A stretch of 64,000 nt of DNA from Acanthopleura granulata (Eukaryota > Mollusca > Polyplacophora > Chitonida > Chitonidae): contig JABBOT010000004.1 of NCBI GenBank assembly GCA_016165875.1, positions 20,552,007 to 20,616,006 on the forward strand. The letters are read 5' to 3'. A program made the translations under genes and the position numbers. The notes below the pieces were generated by a model. That model did not search any database, was not told the origin of the DNA, and saw only the letters and a list, made by a program, of their open reading frames with translations. Position 1 is the stretch's first letter, and each line of letters begins with the position of its first letter. Below are positions 45,601-58,200 of this stretch, piece after piece.

Positions 45601-45803
45601 GTCAATCAAATATTGTGCATGTCTTACATGTGTATGTCTCTTTATGTTTACAGTTGGAGATAACAGAGTTCATTCCAATGCTTTTGTACTTCGGGTACAC
45701 ATTTGTGATGGTGTTCACCTTCTGGCTTCTCACTGGAACTATAGGATTCTATGCTGCTTATGTTTTCGTGCGGAAAATTTATGCTGCTATTAAGATAGAT
45801 TAA
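24662..45803 (+). CDS. TM9SF4: Transmembrane 9 superfamily member 4 (nonaspanin)
   Basis: This is a complete gene of 20 coding exons: 24662-24781, 25289-25388, 25882-25925, 26509-26609, 27790-27892, 30662-30714, 31800-31838, 32443-32528, 32853-33005, 34535-34605, 35919-36051, 36465-36546, 36848-36923, 38049-38132, 42469-42564, 42909-42988, 43889-43952, 44276-44395, 45263-45352 and 45654-45803. All junctions are GT-AG and phases agree, giving 614 residues (human about 642). Order: signal peptide, then the mature start FYVPGVAP; lumenal domain with [15 protein letters not shown] and [15 protein letters not shown]; first membrane helix at [13 protein letters not shown]; then [13 protein letters not shown], the remaining helices ([36 protein letters not shown]), [14 protein letters not shown] and [19 protein letters not shown]. 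The C-terminus KID fits the K-x-D/E COPI-binding Golgi-retention motif known in this family. [10 protein letters not shown] and the [14 protein letters not shown] stretch favour TM9SF4 over TM9SF2. Family role: membrane protein of Golgi/endosomes affecting adhesion, phagocytosis and pH control. ATGs at 24647 and 24653 are alternative in-frame starts; TTACAG just before 24662 could be a splice acceptor. Confidence 0.97.
28709..28822 (+). repeat. Dispersed repeat, copy B (TM9SF4 intron 5)
   Basis: It contains TGTTATTTTAAAATTCTGAC, CATTCATCGCAAC and GAGTCCATCACCCAGACT. It is about 80% like copy A at 20296 and lies opposite copy C, so B and C could be the two ends of a single 0.6-kb inverted-repeat element. 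Confidence 0.7.
29206..29300 (-). repeat. Dispersed repeat, copy C, inverted (TM9SF4 intron 5)
   Basis: The complement reads ATATCATTCGCAGTTGCTCA, then GAGTCCATCATCCACACT and AAAAATTGCCACAGATC, matching copies A and B. The 380 bases between B and C show no coding sequence. Confidence 0.6.
31505..31575 (+). mobile_element. 3' SINE fragment in TM9SF4 intron 6
   Basis: CCTCTCCATAATGATGGCCG, then GTAAATGAAATATTCTTG and a decayed GTACAACGTGTAACCCTAAT, match the SINE 3' domain. The head may extend upstream to about 31410 but is too diverged to call. Confidence 0.55.
38291..38644 (+). repeat. Two-copy tandem duplication, 179-bp period
   Basis: Copy 1 (38291-38466) and copy 2 (38470-38644) share TGTTAG-G-GTGGTATCATA, TTGAACTCAGGGTTTGCACA and TTAACAGATTTCTGAC at a constant 179-base offset, with roughly 15% mismatch. 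They lie in TM9SF4 intron 14, about 160 bases after exon 14. The unit has no recognisable function. Confidence 0.88.
39238..39612 (+). repeat. Degenerate tandem repeat type A, first block
   Basis: Three units start near 39238, 39378 and 39520. Each carries TTTCAACGAAACTT-like sequence, then TAGACTACA, ATAATT-GTAGTATCGATTTT and a pyrimidine-rich CTGTCTGTTTGTCC end. The same unit returns at 41858. The block is non-coding and lies in TM9SF4 intron 14. Confidence 0.75.
39960..40805 (+). repeat. Tandem repeat type B, about 149-158-bp period
   Basis: The marker CCAAACTTACACCA-ACTTACA starts at 40319, 40470, 40628 and, decayed, 40777, giving periods of 151, 158 and 149. Units share GAGGAAGAA--TTATTGATTTT, TGACCTTTTT-like sequence and ATTTTATAAAAGGCTTGTA. 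One more partial unit lies before 40085. A SINE fragment (40086-40314) interrupts the array. It is in TM9SF4 intron 14. Confidence 0.85.
40086..40314 (+). mobile_element. 5'-truncated SINE inside tandem array B
   Basis: It starts at AATGACCGAAGCCTCCCACC, so the A-box head is missing. It then keeps the full body, including CCCAGGGCTCTGCCCGGTTT, TTGAGTACGGCGTAAAACAC and an AAAAAATAAATAAAA tail. GGCTTGTAG before it and GCCAAACTTACACC after it are the two parts of one array-B unit. No clean target duplication is visible. Confidence 0.85.
41858..42235 (+). repeat. Degenerate tandem repeat type A, second block
   Basis: Three further units start near 41858, 42010 and 42150 and carry TTTCAACGAAAC, GATGCATAATTC, TATCAATTTTCCATTTCGAT and CTGTTTATCC variants. 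With 39238-39612 they flank the type B array, all upstream of exon 15. Confidence 0.7.
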
Positions 45804-48800
45804 CTGTTGAAAGAACTTGAGGAATAAAGAAAAGCATAATGGAGGGGATAAGTAGAAGTGATTTAGGGATATGGCATTGTTTAAAAAGCCGTGGAGAGAG
45901 CGAAAAAATTACATGACCGGAGTTCTTGTTCAACTCCCAAAATCTAGATATTAATGTGGCTATTTTTTTTTTTTTTATTAAAAATTTTGCCTCTATAGTG
46001 TCCAGCTTCATTCTTCAGTTAACGGTTTTGGAGGATCTATACGGATGCTTATTACAAAGAAACCTTACTGCATGATAGTTCAGAGGAACCCTTATTTCAT
46101 TTGCATTTCTACCATTGCTGGGACAAAGCATTTGATACACTCAAGGTCTCTGTGTATATGATAGGATATACATAAAACCTTTATTTAAGTTGTATATAGA
46201 AATAGGGCTATAAATAGTTATTGACAAACATGTATTCATATATTTAATACTGTATCATATCTTTTCTTCACATCCTAGTATTGCTCATTTACAATGCCAA
46301 TTTCATTTTAGTTGAATTTTGATTTTGTCTTGTGTTTTATTAATTTTAATACAGATTTTGTGTAACAGTTATTGAAAATGATAAGTTTGAGTTCATTGTA
46401 GCAGAATTGCAAACAGAGACATCGGAACTACATGTATATCCCTGGTATATGACATGAACAGAGGGTAAATCTCTACATACAGTAAAGAAAATGATCCTAA
46501 ACCAACCACACTTACCTTCTGAACAATATTTTCCAGTGGTATTGGATGCTGAAAGGTGCAAAAATATGGAACTACGTGAATAGATTTTTCTAAACAGATT
46601 ATTACTATTCCATGATAAAGGATAGTGTAGGAGTCCTGTCATTTTGCCATTCCAGCACTGCTTCTGGTGTGTTGTAACTCAAAACTTAATGGGAAATTTA
46701 CGTTTCACTGTACCATTAATAAATGCTTTTCATATGGTAAAGGTATAAGGCAGTATGAATGTAGTATTACAGTAATTTCTGACTACGTATTCTATTTAGA
46801 TTGTAGGTGGATCAGTCATACAGTATAAATGCATTTGAAGGGTTTTTTGAGATGTCTGTTTAACATATGTATGTAAATAATGGCTTCTTATTACTAAACT
46901 CTGTGAAAACATGATTGCTTAGTAAACATGTAGTGTTTAACTAAAGACGAAGGCATTCACATGACCTAGTCTTGAATAATGTAATCAAATCAATCTAGTT
47001 CGTTCGTTATTTTTTTTTTTTTTTTTTTATCAGAAATGGACAAACTTGGAACAAGTGCATGATTTACAGCAGTGAATATCATGTCTTGGTATCTAACATG
47101 GCCGTTTGTCTGTTGTCGGCCGGCAGTATTTGTTTTTTTGTTTTTTTAAATCATTGTTTTCGTAAGACTCTATAATTGATTACCTATGTTCATGCACATC
47201 TGGACATTTGAATGGAGATAATCAACCTGGTACTGTTCATAGCACTGTGGTGATTCAGGAAGTCATTGTTGGCATTTCCTGTCACTGCAGTGATCTGAAA
47301 GTCTCGACATTTACTGGTCTACCTATCTCCACAAGTGCTCAGCTTGTTGTAAGGACCAAATTTCTTAGTGGTAAACTATTCATTAAATGAAATCAATACA
47401 ATAAATATATGGTAAGGAAGTGCATCAGGCAAAAAAATTTCATTCTACGTCACCTCACAGACACATGTCTGGCTGTTTTGCAGAATGATATAAACTTGTC
47501 TGGCTGTTTTTTTGTTTTTTTTTTCTTTTTCGCTTTCTTTAAAAATTGTCCACTTGATGTGCCCAGAGTCCTATTTTGAATCATCCATTACATTCAAGAT
47601 CGTTATTTAGTTGTTTTTTGTGAGATTCAAGTTTTCAAAATATTGGCTGTCCCAAGTAGCGATATTTTGATTTAGAGTAGTTGTAAGGATGGGAGAATCC
47701 CTGGAATGAAGTAAGAAAATTGCAGCAGTATTTTTGTTTATATCAGATGCCACTTCATAGGTATTCACGTTGAGAGGTACTTGTAACATAGAACAAATTT
47801 AGTTCAATAAGATCTGCATATGGCTTGAGCGGCCTCGTGGCCAAAATGGTTTGTGTGCTGACGTTCAAGCCCAGCTGCTGTTGGTTTCCACTGTTCGTAC
47901 TTGGGAGTGTCTGGCAGCAATCAGCGGATGGTCATTTCCTCCCACCGTAATGTCGTGTAAGTGAAATATTTCCGAGAAGGGCCTGAAACGACAGTCAGGT
48001 AAAAATATTGCATAGATGAATGTTGGCAAGGTATATGGAAATGTTCCAGGCTACGACTGTATAGGTTACAAACCTCAGGGTTAAGGTCATATATCTGGAA
48101 AATCTTAATGATGGTGATAGCATATTATTCATAAGTTTGTAATGGTTTTAGGTGAGTTATTATTGGGTCGACATGATTCAGTATAAACCCTAAAGTGATA
48201 ACTGCTGTCAGAGCCTGTCGTTGAGCCAGAAAAATAGGCCTGATATTAAGAAGTTATCCTATGAATGGCTAAAGACACATATTCTTCATCTTTGGGCTAA
48301 ATGAACTTGCTAGTAATTTTTTTTTCCTTATTGTTATAAGAGGGTTCTTGTGTTTTTTAAGTTAAATTATTGTCTTTGTTCTATTACATATTTATACTTG
48401 GGGTGCATATATTTACATGCTGTGTAACTATATGGATGGGAAAGGAAGGGTTCATTCTCTAATACGTTTACCAACTGCGTCTGGCAAGAAGTACTCAGAA
48501 TGTTGCATGTACATGTATGTCTCATGTGCCATCTAAAGAAATGATTCCCAGTGGCATGTTATACTGATCGACCATCAGTCAATTACTGATTAATGTATTA
48601 TAATTGGATGTGATACAAATGTGTACATACGAAATTTTTGTAAAGAGCACATACCATCTGATGCGAGTTACATCTTGAGCGAAACGCTTTGTATTTTTGT
48701 TAGTTGTTACGTACATGTAGTTGATATATGTGGCCATTTGAACATTGTCAGCTCCTTGTCAAGAAATTTCAGCAGGTGAACGATATTTGTTGTTAATGAT

Positions 48801-50115
48801 ATAAATAATGAGAAACACAATATATATTGTTAACAAGCACTTTAGTGAAACAACTTTTATTCTGCATAACTTGTGTACAAGCTAAAAATTTCGGAACAGC
48901 TCATAATGTGCGTGCAGAAGTGTTGAATTTTAGGGCAATTGTTGTCACTGTTTCGTTAGGTGTAACCTCTGAAGGAAAAGTAGTAATGACCGCATGGATG
49001 CATGTATTAAGATTAAGTGTATCATACAAGGATGATCTTCTTTGTCTTCCCAAAAAGCATAACCCTGATGAGATAGTTTCAGTTATAGGAACGGCCATGT
49101 AGTGAATGGGTTCTTGCCAGTGGTTCAACTGGGTAAATGCTCCATTCAAATCCATATGTACGGCCCAGAGACTGAAGACATACGTTTTTAAATGCATTAA
49201 ATTATACTTGCCAAAACTGAAAATTAAAGCAGTTGAATTGGCTTGAAATAAAACCTCAACCAAGTCACATTGTTCCCATATACAGGAGAAGGAAACCCGT
49301 TCGACAAAGGGGAAAGGAAATAGACATGGAATATACGTGCACTACATAGAAAAAGAAATCTTTAATTCACACTACTTTTAATTTGTAATTAGGTAATATC
49401 AGTGTGTTTCAGCATCGGCAAACAATCCATCAAGGTGATACAAGACACCGGCTGTGATAGTAGATTTATGCATGCCTGTTTGGACAAACGTCTGAGAAAG
49501 TTTGGCAGTTGTCCGAAATAAGATGGGCTACAGTCGAGATATCCATCTTATAACGAGATTTATACAATAGCCCTGCACCTGCACTAAGCATTAGACATAT
49601 GTATATAGCCATCACCATGATAAAATGTTAATACGATCGAGAAATGCATGTCCGGCCATAATTGGTTCAGTTCTGTATGATACATGTAAAATAAAATCCT
49701 GCTTATCGACGTGAATTTCCTTATAAGTGTATATAATTAAAGGGTACTTAGTAAAATAAATCAGTTATAGTGAAGTTCATATGCCATTTATCTCCAAGAT
49801 CAATACTTTTTATTAGTAACAGTTTGGAGTGGATTTTTTTGGCATGCATGTCGGCGCAAATCATGTTCTTTCATACCGATGTGCTCTGACTTATTTAAAT
49901 TGTGACATTTCGAACAGTTGAGGTTTTTGGCTTTTACTGCTATATAGCTTTACATTGACTCACCTTTCATTGTCAACATTTTATGTGTGCAGGATTTAGT
50001 TGGCAGTATTACATAATATCATAACTTCTGGCTAAGATTTTTGCACTTGTTGATAAATGTCATATTCTGTATATAGTGTGGGAACTACAATAAAGCTATT
50101 TGTCTACAAATCCCC
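45804..50115 (+). other. TM9SF4 3' UTR and downstream DNA
   Basis: No further gene is seen. AATAAA occurs at 45823-45828, only 20 bases after the stop, and again at several places. The best-placed distal one is 50089-50094 (ACTACAATAAAGC), followed by a CTGTTG-type G/T-rich stretch. The 3' UTR could therefore be very short or up to 4.3 kb; sequence alone cannot decide. A SINE relic lies at 47827. Confidence 0.4.
47827..48002 (+). mobile_element. Highly diverged SINE
   Basis: GAGCGGCCTCGTGGCCAAAA is a decayed tRNA-like head. GTTCAAGCCCAGCTGCTG, GTCTGGCAGCAATCAGCGGA and GTGAAATATTTCCGAGAAGG follow the order of the family body, with an internal deletion around the B-box. Confidence 0.65.
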
Positions 50116-50138
50116 TCTTTGCTGTTGATATATTTTTT

Positions 50139-50329
50139 TCATTGGTGTTTTATACTCTACTCAATATAATTTCACTACCATGTTGCCAGAAGACTTTCCC
50201 CCGCGAGACCGAATAGAAAGAAGGCCATGCAGCCTGAGTTGGACTTGAACACATGGTAGCCACACTGGAGAGAAGCTCCTAAAATATTGTGCTGATCTAG
50301 CACGCTAACTACTCGACCAGAGAGATCCC
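50139..50329 (-). mobile_element. Diverged SINE, minus strand
   Basis: On the minus strand the head GGGATCTCTCTGGTCGAGTA carries a tRNA-like A-box (TGGTCGAGTAGTTAG). GTGTTCAAGTCCAACTC is the B-box, and the 3' end includes GTATAAAACACCAATG, as in the main family. The body differs more than in the other copies, so it may be a subfamily. Confidence 0.6.
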
Positions 50330-53300
50330 ATTTTCGTCTGAGTTTGGTGTATAGTTGAAACCTGTTATATGAAAGAAACCAAAGGAAGATAATATCATTC
50401 ATTTACGCCTTAATGGCATTGAGCTGCCCATTTCACAATCCCATGCATATGATGGAAACACCATTCACAACTATGTGGCAGTTAACAGCATATAAAGTTA
50501 CATATGCCCTCTGTTTATATTCAAGCACGTAGATATACGTTTGTGCTCATGTACCCCCAGCATTGTGATAGTCAATTTTGAAACATTTATATATATATAT
50601 CCACTTCAGTTAATACAGGCATACAGTACGTGCGCAAACGTCGGCTTCATTGAATAGCCATTCGCTTCTCGACATCTATATCTATGCAACTAGGTTCCGA
50701 TACAGCTCTAACTGTATCGCCAGAGTGTGGGCATTCTGTGAATCTGTGAGAGCAATTAGGAAAGTCTGTCAGTTTCCAGGTGTATGCAGGACTTGCATGT
50801 GATTTGCAGGATGAACATTTACCACTTTTCATCGTTTTCATTCAGTCAATTATCGTTTGAACTTTAATACTTTCTTTAATCGTCGTTAGTTTCAGTTAAC
50901 ATTTTGTCCTTTTTTTTTGTTTCGTCATGCGGATTGTTGTGTAAACATGGTAAATGGTGAAACTCTTGATCAATACAAAGAGACATTGTGGAACTTCCAA
51001 CGGTGGTGTTACTCAGATTGTAAAGCTATGAAGCTGCAAGTCAACAGAATGTAAAGAAAATCTAAGCTTCAAGTGCGACATTCGTATACCATTCCTAAAC
51101 CATGCACTGTCGATATTCTCAGTATGGGATCGAATTAGAGTTTCAGATTTGTCGGTGCAATCATTTCTAGGTCGAATACAAAAACATGTATAATCGGTGT
51201 CTTAGTAGTGCTTTGGTACTGAAGCTGTTCATAAAAACACGTTGAGCGGAATTAGATACAGCTTTGACAGATACAACTCAAAACCAGAGGTCTTGAACGT
51301 TTTGTCCATATATGCCGTCACTCGTACATACTCGACATACTTGTTACGTTTAATGAAAAAAATTGTGACATGCACATACTGGGAACATCACATTTTCAGG
51401 GGGGATACAAAAGGCAACTTTTTATGCAAAACAATGAAGAGAAATGTCCGCAGAACTCAAAACTGGAAGCAGTTCTACACGCACATCAACCATGGGATAA
51501 AGAATGTGACTTAGAGATCATATTTGAAGAAGTATATAAAACCTGAACATGGACAAGAAGTAAAACTGACAAAAGTCTGATGCTGAACCATTCAAACCTG
51601 TAAACACTATGTTCATAAACACTTTGCAGTGAACAGTCCAGTGAATGACAAGCAATAGCAAACCCATCTTGTTATGAATCTTTTGTACATATGCTCCATA
51701 AACAGGAATTTCAGTTGAAAATCTAGTTATGTCTTCCAGACATCAGACAGACCGAAGTTATGAAACTCCAACGATGCCATCAAGACGTCAGATATTCGTT
51801 ACTCATCGTTGCCAATGTTTAATTGATATAAACGCTGGACGCTCAATGATGTCATTGCCTGGAGTGGATCACAGTTAGGACAAGCGTCCCTTATACAGTT
51901 CTTGTTTCATGTAATCCAGCTCATGCTCGTACAGCGACCACTCCCTACGTCGACCCCCCCCCCCCCCACCCCCCGCCAATGGTCACACTGTAGTCAGTAG
52001 CCATGTCCAACTTACCAAAATATTTTACCCACAGAATTACGTGGGTTTTGAAAGCATCTCACTCTAAAGTTGCTAACATTTTAATGTCAAAGAAAAGATT
52101 GGTCAGAATTCAAACCTGTTTTCAAAGAGCTTGCAGGGCGACGTTATCTAAAGCGAACTTCTCTTGCTCTCTTGAAACGGTCAACTAATTTTGACACTGA
52201 ACAAAGAATCAAGTTGATATGCATAATCAAACCAAGGCCCTTTGCTATCATGTGGAGAAAACTCGAATCAAACGATGATGCAGTTGGTGATGAAGTTAAA
52301 GCAACCTAGAAAGAAAACCAATGAAAATTGGAGCATTAAGCAATTTTACAGCGAAAGATGATGACAGCGTCATTAGATTTCTTCCAAAAACACATCAGGT
52401 CTGAATAGTAAGCGCAGTGACCAAATCACAGTTCGGCAAGTTATCCGGGAAAACAGTATTCAAATAAAATTCTCAAAAGAAAATTAAATTTTATTAATAA
52501 AATTATCATCTGTAATCTCCCTTTTGTGATGTAGGTCCACGAGGCCCGCATTCGAACGGTGTCAATCCACTCAGCACCTTTCTTTTCATTCCTAGATTTT
52601 GTCTCACGAAGCTAGATACTGTTTAAGTGTATTAAAATCGAGATCGCCTACGTGTCCATAACAGGCATGTTCTGTCGTCGGAAATATGAATAATGATACT
52701 ACGCTTATTCAAGACATGCAAGCTAACGTGATAGGATGTATAGTAACTATGCAAGAAACAAAGACAGTATCATAAAATACTGTTTACATTTAGCGACTTG
52801 TAGCTTTGTTACAGGAACCATCGGACTCACTCTAACATGCAGGGAAGCACCTCTGCCTTGACTTAGGGAATTTGCATCAAGTAGCCTAGCACTTTGATTT
52901 GGAATCACGTATTCTCTAATCCCAATACATCGCTGGGGGTGGTAGAAGATTACTTCAGTCCACCTTCAGTTTCTCACCATTCACCGTGGAATGACTGCAG
53001 TAACCTTACACAGCTTTGCGGCCATGGAAATTTGCTTCTCTCAATGTTGACATAAAAAGTATATTCTGTGGTTGGAAAGTTTTAGTTTCTTGTTTTTTAT
53101 TTGTCGAAAATATCAAATGTTGCCTCCTTCACGTCGTATTTGGTATCCGGAGCCTAGAACAGGCGACAAATAAAAATTCTTCGACTTTTGCCAATGTTTA
53201 AATGCGAACACGGGGACGTTATCCGTCACGAGAAGTTCCAACCATTACCCAAACATGGCTTTGTTCGAAAATATACGATTCATGTTATGAGGCGTATGTG

Positions 53301-53500
53301 GTGGGAGTAAGACGTGTTTTGCTGGGCTCCGGGTGTACGGGCGAACTTGTATGACAACTGTCTACTGAGGCAGTGACTGCACGCCCTTCCCGTGCTGGTG
53401 TAGTCCCGTCAGAACGCCACACCTTTATACAGCAGTACTGCGTATACATGTAGGCCTACCCTGCCTGACACGTATCACAGCTACAAGGACGCTTTCTAAG
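50330..53500. other. Intergenic stretch before the LINE
   Basis: No supported gene or known repeat is seen. There is a C-run broken by single A and G bases at 51953-51977. The 5' untranslated region of the LINE probably begins somewhere in 53.2-53.5 kb but its edge cannot be seen. Confidence 0.45.
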
Positions 53501-53583
53501 TATACCTGTGGTTTGATTTGTTTGTAGAGAAATATCAACTCTCTTTATTTGTTTTTACAAACCACGCTGTGATTACGTCGGAT

Positions 53584-54366
53584 ATGCCGCCAAAAAAGCA
53601 AAGTAAAGCAACCTCACCCGAAAAGCAAAGCACCGTGCCTGTGTGTGCGGAATCTGCCGAACCTGCACAGTTCTCCCAGGAGAAACTGAATGAATTTATG
53701 GAGTTCATGCGTAAATCGGTGAGTGACTTACAGTATGCTACAGATAGAATGGAACGAAAAAGTGACAGCTTTTTGGAGCGACTTGTGTCACTTGAAAAGA
53801 AACAGAATGAGATCCTTGACAGTGTAAAATTCAACGACAAAGAAGTGGAAGAACTAAAAGCTGAACAGAAAGTGTTGTGTGAAAAAACAGCTGATATCAA
53901 AGTAAAACTTGCATGTGTTGAAGCCGAAAATCAGATACTTAAAGACAAGCTCCTCAACCAAGAACGCTATAGCCGATCTTTCAACCTTAGGTTTGGTGGA
54001 ATTTGTGAAACGGAGGGCGAAAATACTCAGGAAATTTTAAAACAGTTGATTACGAAAGACCTAAAACTTAACAATATTACTATTGAAAACTGTCATAGAA
54101 CTGGCGTACAAAGAGATGGACAAACGCGACATATTTTGGCCAAATTCCTTATGAGACCCGAAAGACGTGCGGTATTCTCAGAAGCCCGTCGTCTGTCCGA
54201 AAAAATCTCGTGGTTTGTAACCGAAGATCTCACCCCGGAAGACAGACAAACGAAAAACCTTTTTCGTGATTACATGAAAAAGGCATTTGCTGATGGGAAA
54301 AGGGTGCGGTTCAACAGGGGGAAGTTATTTGTTAACGGCGCAGAGATCAAACCCTCTGACATTTAA
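53584..54366 (+). CDS. LINE ORF1 protein (coiled coil plus RRM-like domain)
   Basis: This 260-residue protein starts MPPKKQSKATSPEKQS; a longer in-frame start at 53518 exists but the basic, lysine-rich start fits better. Residues about 35-120 are rich in heptad-type leucine, lysine and glutamate (LERLVSLEKKQNEIL, VEELKAEQKVL, VEAENQILKDKLL), a likely trimerising coiled coil. From about 122 comes an L1-ORF1-type RRM (YSRSFNLRFGGI, then ENCHRTG) and a C-terminal domain (FLMRPERRAVFSEARRL, RVRFNRGKLFVNG). The family binds element RNA as a chaperone within the retrotransposition particle. The frame is intact. ORF2 follows after about 0.9 kb in a different frame. Confidence 0.88.
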   Translation: MPPKKQSKATSPEKQSTVPVCAESAEPAQFSQEKLNEFMEFMRKSVSDLQYATDRMERKSDSFLERLVSLEKKQNEILDSVKFNDKEVEELKAEQKVLCEKTADIKVKLACVEAENQILKDKLLNQERYSRSFNLRFGGICETEGENTQEILKQLITKDLKLNNITIENCHRTGVQRDGQTRHILAKFLMRPERRAVFSEARRLSEKISWFVTEDLTPEDRQTKNLFRDYMKKAFADGKRVRFNRGKLFVNGAEIKPSDI

Positions 54367-55259
54367 CTAGTTACAGTTCTCATGTGCACATAAGAAAAAT
54401 ATAGTGTACTTTGACTCATGTCAGTTGAGTGCTGTTTGAAGATAAAACCAAAGACAGTTTCCCACCCGAAATTCTAATTTACTTGTCTTGAACATAATTA
54501 TATAATCAATGAAAAACATTCTGCCGTACGAAAGTTCAAATTACCCGTCTATAAAATTGTGCAGTTCAAACATTATATTAGGACTACAAACAACTTACTT
54601 AGTGCAGTAAATCACCCGAGTCCAGTGAGAGGAAAATCTAGCTCTCAGTATTGTGCGTATAAATATGTACATATCGCGGCCATGTGAAAAGCTTACGCTT
54701 TCTCATTGTGCTATGTGTATATATTCCTGTGCCTTATCTATTTGTCTTAAACTTTGTTTTTTGTTTACTTTTGGAATGTTCTTTTGTTTTAGTTTATTTT
54801 CTTTGATATTGATGAGGAACTTAACTATAAAAGTATTCATGTTTTTACATCTAAGCTACACAGTAAAACAAATGCCCAAGCCAACACCAGAATTTTTCAC
54901 TAGACCAGTCTTTCAATACCAATCTATTATTAATTATCATGCTTGCCAATACATCTTCTCAGAAAGAGCAATATTATTATTTATGACTTTAAAAAAGCTA
55001 CAAAATATGTTGTCACAAGATGCCCTATTACACAGTTTACTGATAATAGTGTTCAACGCTTACTCGAGCACCCAAAACCGCATTATGCAGTATTTGCGTA
55101 CCCGCGGTGCCTTATTCACACCCGGATACTCAAGTCTATGGTTGTCTTGTGTACGTGCCCTGGTCTACCTTACTCTCAAGTTTATCTCTGCCAATAACTT
55201 CCATATTCTACACAGCCCCGGATATTATACTTACATCCAAATTTCTTTCATACTGCTTA

Positions 55260-58200
55260 ATGGATGACACAATTGAAGCGATGCCTTTCTTCGACTGTGA
55301 GGATTTGGTATCGGGTACTGACAATACGTCGCTATTGCCCGGGTTTGAGCAGCTGTGCTTCAACCCGCTTGATTTGAATACTCCCGGTGAAAACAGCTAC
55401 ATTACCGATGATGTGGATGCGGAAATATCACATTGGTCAAGCATAAATAATCATCAGTCAAACTATCACCATATCAATACCCTCAAACCTCATCTTTCAT
55501 CCTCTGACGTATACGACTACAACACCATATCATGTCTTCATTTAAATGCTAGAAGCATTAAGAGTCACTACACTGAGATCCTGTCGATGATAAATGCCAT
55601 TGATTTTGAATTTTCGTTTATAGGTATCTCAGAAACATGGCTGGATCCTTCTGTTGAATTTTTATTTGACGTCCCAGGATACAAACCATTTTACTTCTCC
55701 AGAGACGCCCGCAGAGGAGGTGGAGTGGCTCTGTTTGTAAACAACCGTTTTACGTCGTGTACTTTACGGGAAGATCTGTCAAACCATAACACTTGTGATG
55801 GCCAGGAAAGCATTTTTGTGGAAGTTACAGATCATTCAGCTAAGTATATTATAGGTCTTATCTACCGACCTCCTGGAAAAAGCGTCTCTGATTTTAATTC
55901 TTTTCTCCAGTCAACATTCAATATCCTTAAACCGGAAACCAAAAATTGTATACTAATGGGAGACTTCAACATAGATTTATTTAATAGCAGTAACCACACA
56001 TCTACTAATGAATTTATTGACTTAATGAAATCTAACTATTTTTTCCCAAAAATAACCAAACCGACAAGAGTAACCGCCTATTCTGCAACACTTATTGACA
56101 ACATTTTTACAAACTTTTGCCATGAAAACTCATTATCTGGCGTAATACTTTCTGATTTGTCTGATCACTTCCCAATTTTTCATATTCAGCGCAACAGATA
56201 CACAAAGAAGAGAGACACAATCCAGAAATGCGTTCGCATAATTACTCCAGAGAGGAGAAGTTTATTTAACGACAAAGTGGCCAGCATAGATTGGTCGGAT
56301 ATATATAGGTTGCATGACGCCAATGTAGCGATGGAACAATTTAATGACAAAATTACCTCCCTTTATGTCGAGTGCTTTCCCCTTACACACCAAAGTAAAG
56401 CACGAATGAAACCCAGGAAACCATGGGTAAGTTCATGTTTATTGAACTCAGTGTACGAAAAAAACCGCTTGTATCGGTTACATCTGCAATCTAATGATCC
56501 TGCAATCACGCAGCAGTATAAACATTATAGAAATAAGTTGAATCATGTTATTAGAAACTCAAAGCAAACCTATTACAAAAATAAATTTGATGAGCAATAA
56601 AACAATATAAAAGGCTCATGGAAACTAATAAACCAACTCTTAAATAAGGATGTAAACAAATCTCTACCCGACAGTTTTGAAATAAATGGTCAAATCGAAA
56701 CAAATCCAATATTAATTTCAGATAGTTTCAATGAATACTTTGCAACCGTAGCTACTAATCTTGCTGATCAAGTTCCTCCCACTAATGAAGATTTTAAACA
56801 GTATCTACCGAACGATATTCACACAGAGTTTAACCTTACGTCATGTACTCCAGTTGAAATCTCTAAAATTGCTCTTGAATCAAAAAACTCATCCCCCGGT
56901 ATTGACGACCTCCGCTTATCTACACTTAAACCATCTCTTCCTATTATATCACATCCGTTAGCTCATATCTTTAATCTTTCACTTAGAAACGGCACTGTTC
57001 CAACATCTCTGAAAAAATAAAAAATAACACCAATCTATAAATCTGGTAATGTAAACCTGATCTCAAATTATCGACCAATATCAGTCCTTCCGTGCATTAG
57101 TAAACTTTTAGAGAAACTTGTTTCTATTAGGCTTACTGCTTATCTAGAGAATAATAACTTGATCTGTAATGACCAATTTGGATTCCGCGCAAACCACTCT
57201 ACCTCCTATGCACTAGAAGTTTTATATAGACGGCTGGCAACTGCAAAAGAAAATAGGCAATTTAGTATCGCTGCCTTTCTCGACCTGTCAAAGGCTTTCG
57301 ACACCGTTGATCACAATATACTACTTACTAAATTAAATTATTACGGTATTCGTGGAACCGCCAATGCCTGGTTTGCTAGCTATTTATCCTCCAGGTCACA
57401 GTGTTTAAATTACAATGGAACTATCTCTAGCCCTAGATTAGTAAATATAGGAGTTCCACAGGGCTCAATTTTAGGTCCTCTGCTATTTTTGGTCTATGTA
57501 AATGATATACATTCTGCAGTTACAAATTCTCACATCACCTTATTTGCTGACGACACAAGCGTGGTAGCGTCCGGATCAGATCCAGCCAGTGTTGCAATAA
57601 ATATCCAAAACGATCTGACAGCATTATCAACATGGTTAATTTGCAACCGACTTACTCTCAATGTAAATAAAACAAAATACATGTTTATCCCTCCTCTGCG
57701 GTCATCATCATCATCATTTTTACCTCATTTAAACATATCTGGATCAGAAATAGAACGTGTGAAGCAATTCAAATTCCTTGGGGTCATTATTAATGAAAAA
57801 CTAGACTGGACATCACACATAAATATATTGTCGTCTAAACTATCTCGAAACATTGGAGTTGTGTATCACCTTAAATCCTGTTTAAATAGAGAAACTCTAA
57901 AACGCCTCTACTCATGTCTGTTTTATTCCTACATCTCTTATTGTTTTATTGTCTGGGGCAATACGTACCCCACCCATTTGAAACCTCTGTTTATTCTTCA
58001 GAAACGCTTTCTCCGCCTGATAACATCCAGCCCCAGAATGTTCCCTTCATCTCCTCTATTTACAAGGCTCGATATAATACCAATCACAAAATTAAATGAC
58101 TACCTAATCCAATTATTCGTTCATAAATCATTATATCAACCTTTCATAATTCCCAATCTACTAAAATCTTACTACACCAGAGTCGAACAATCGCATAGTT

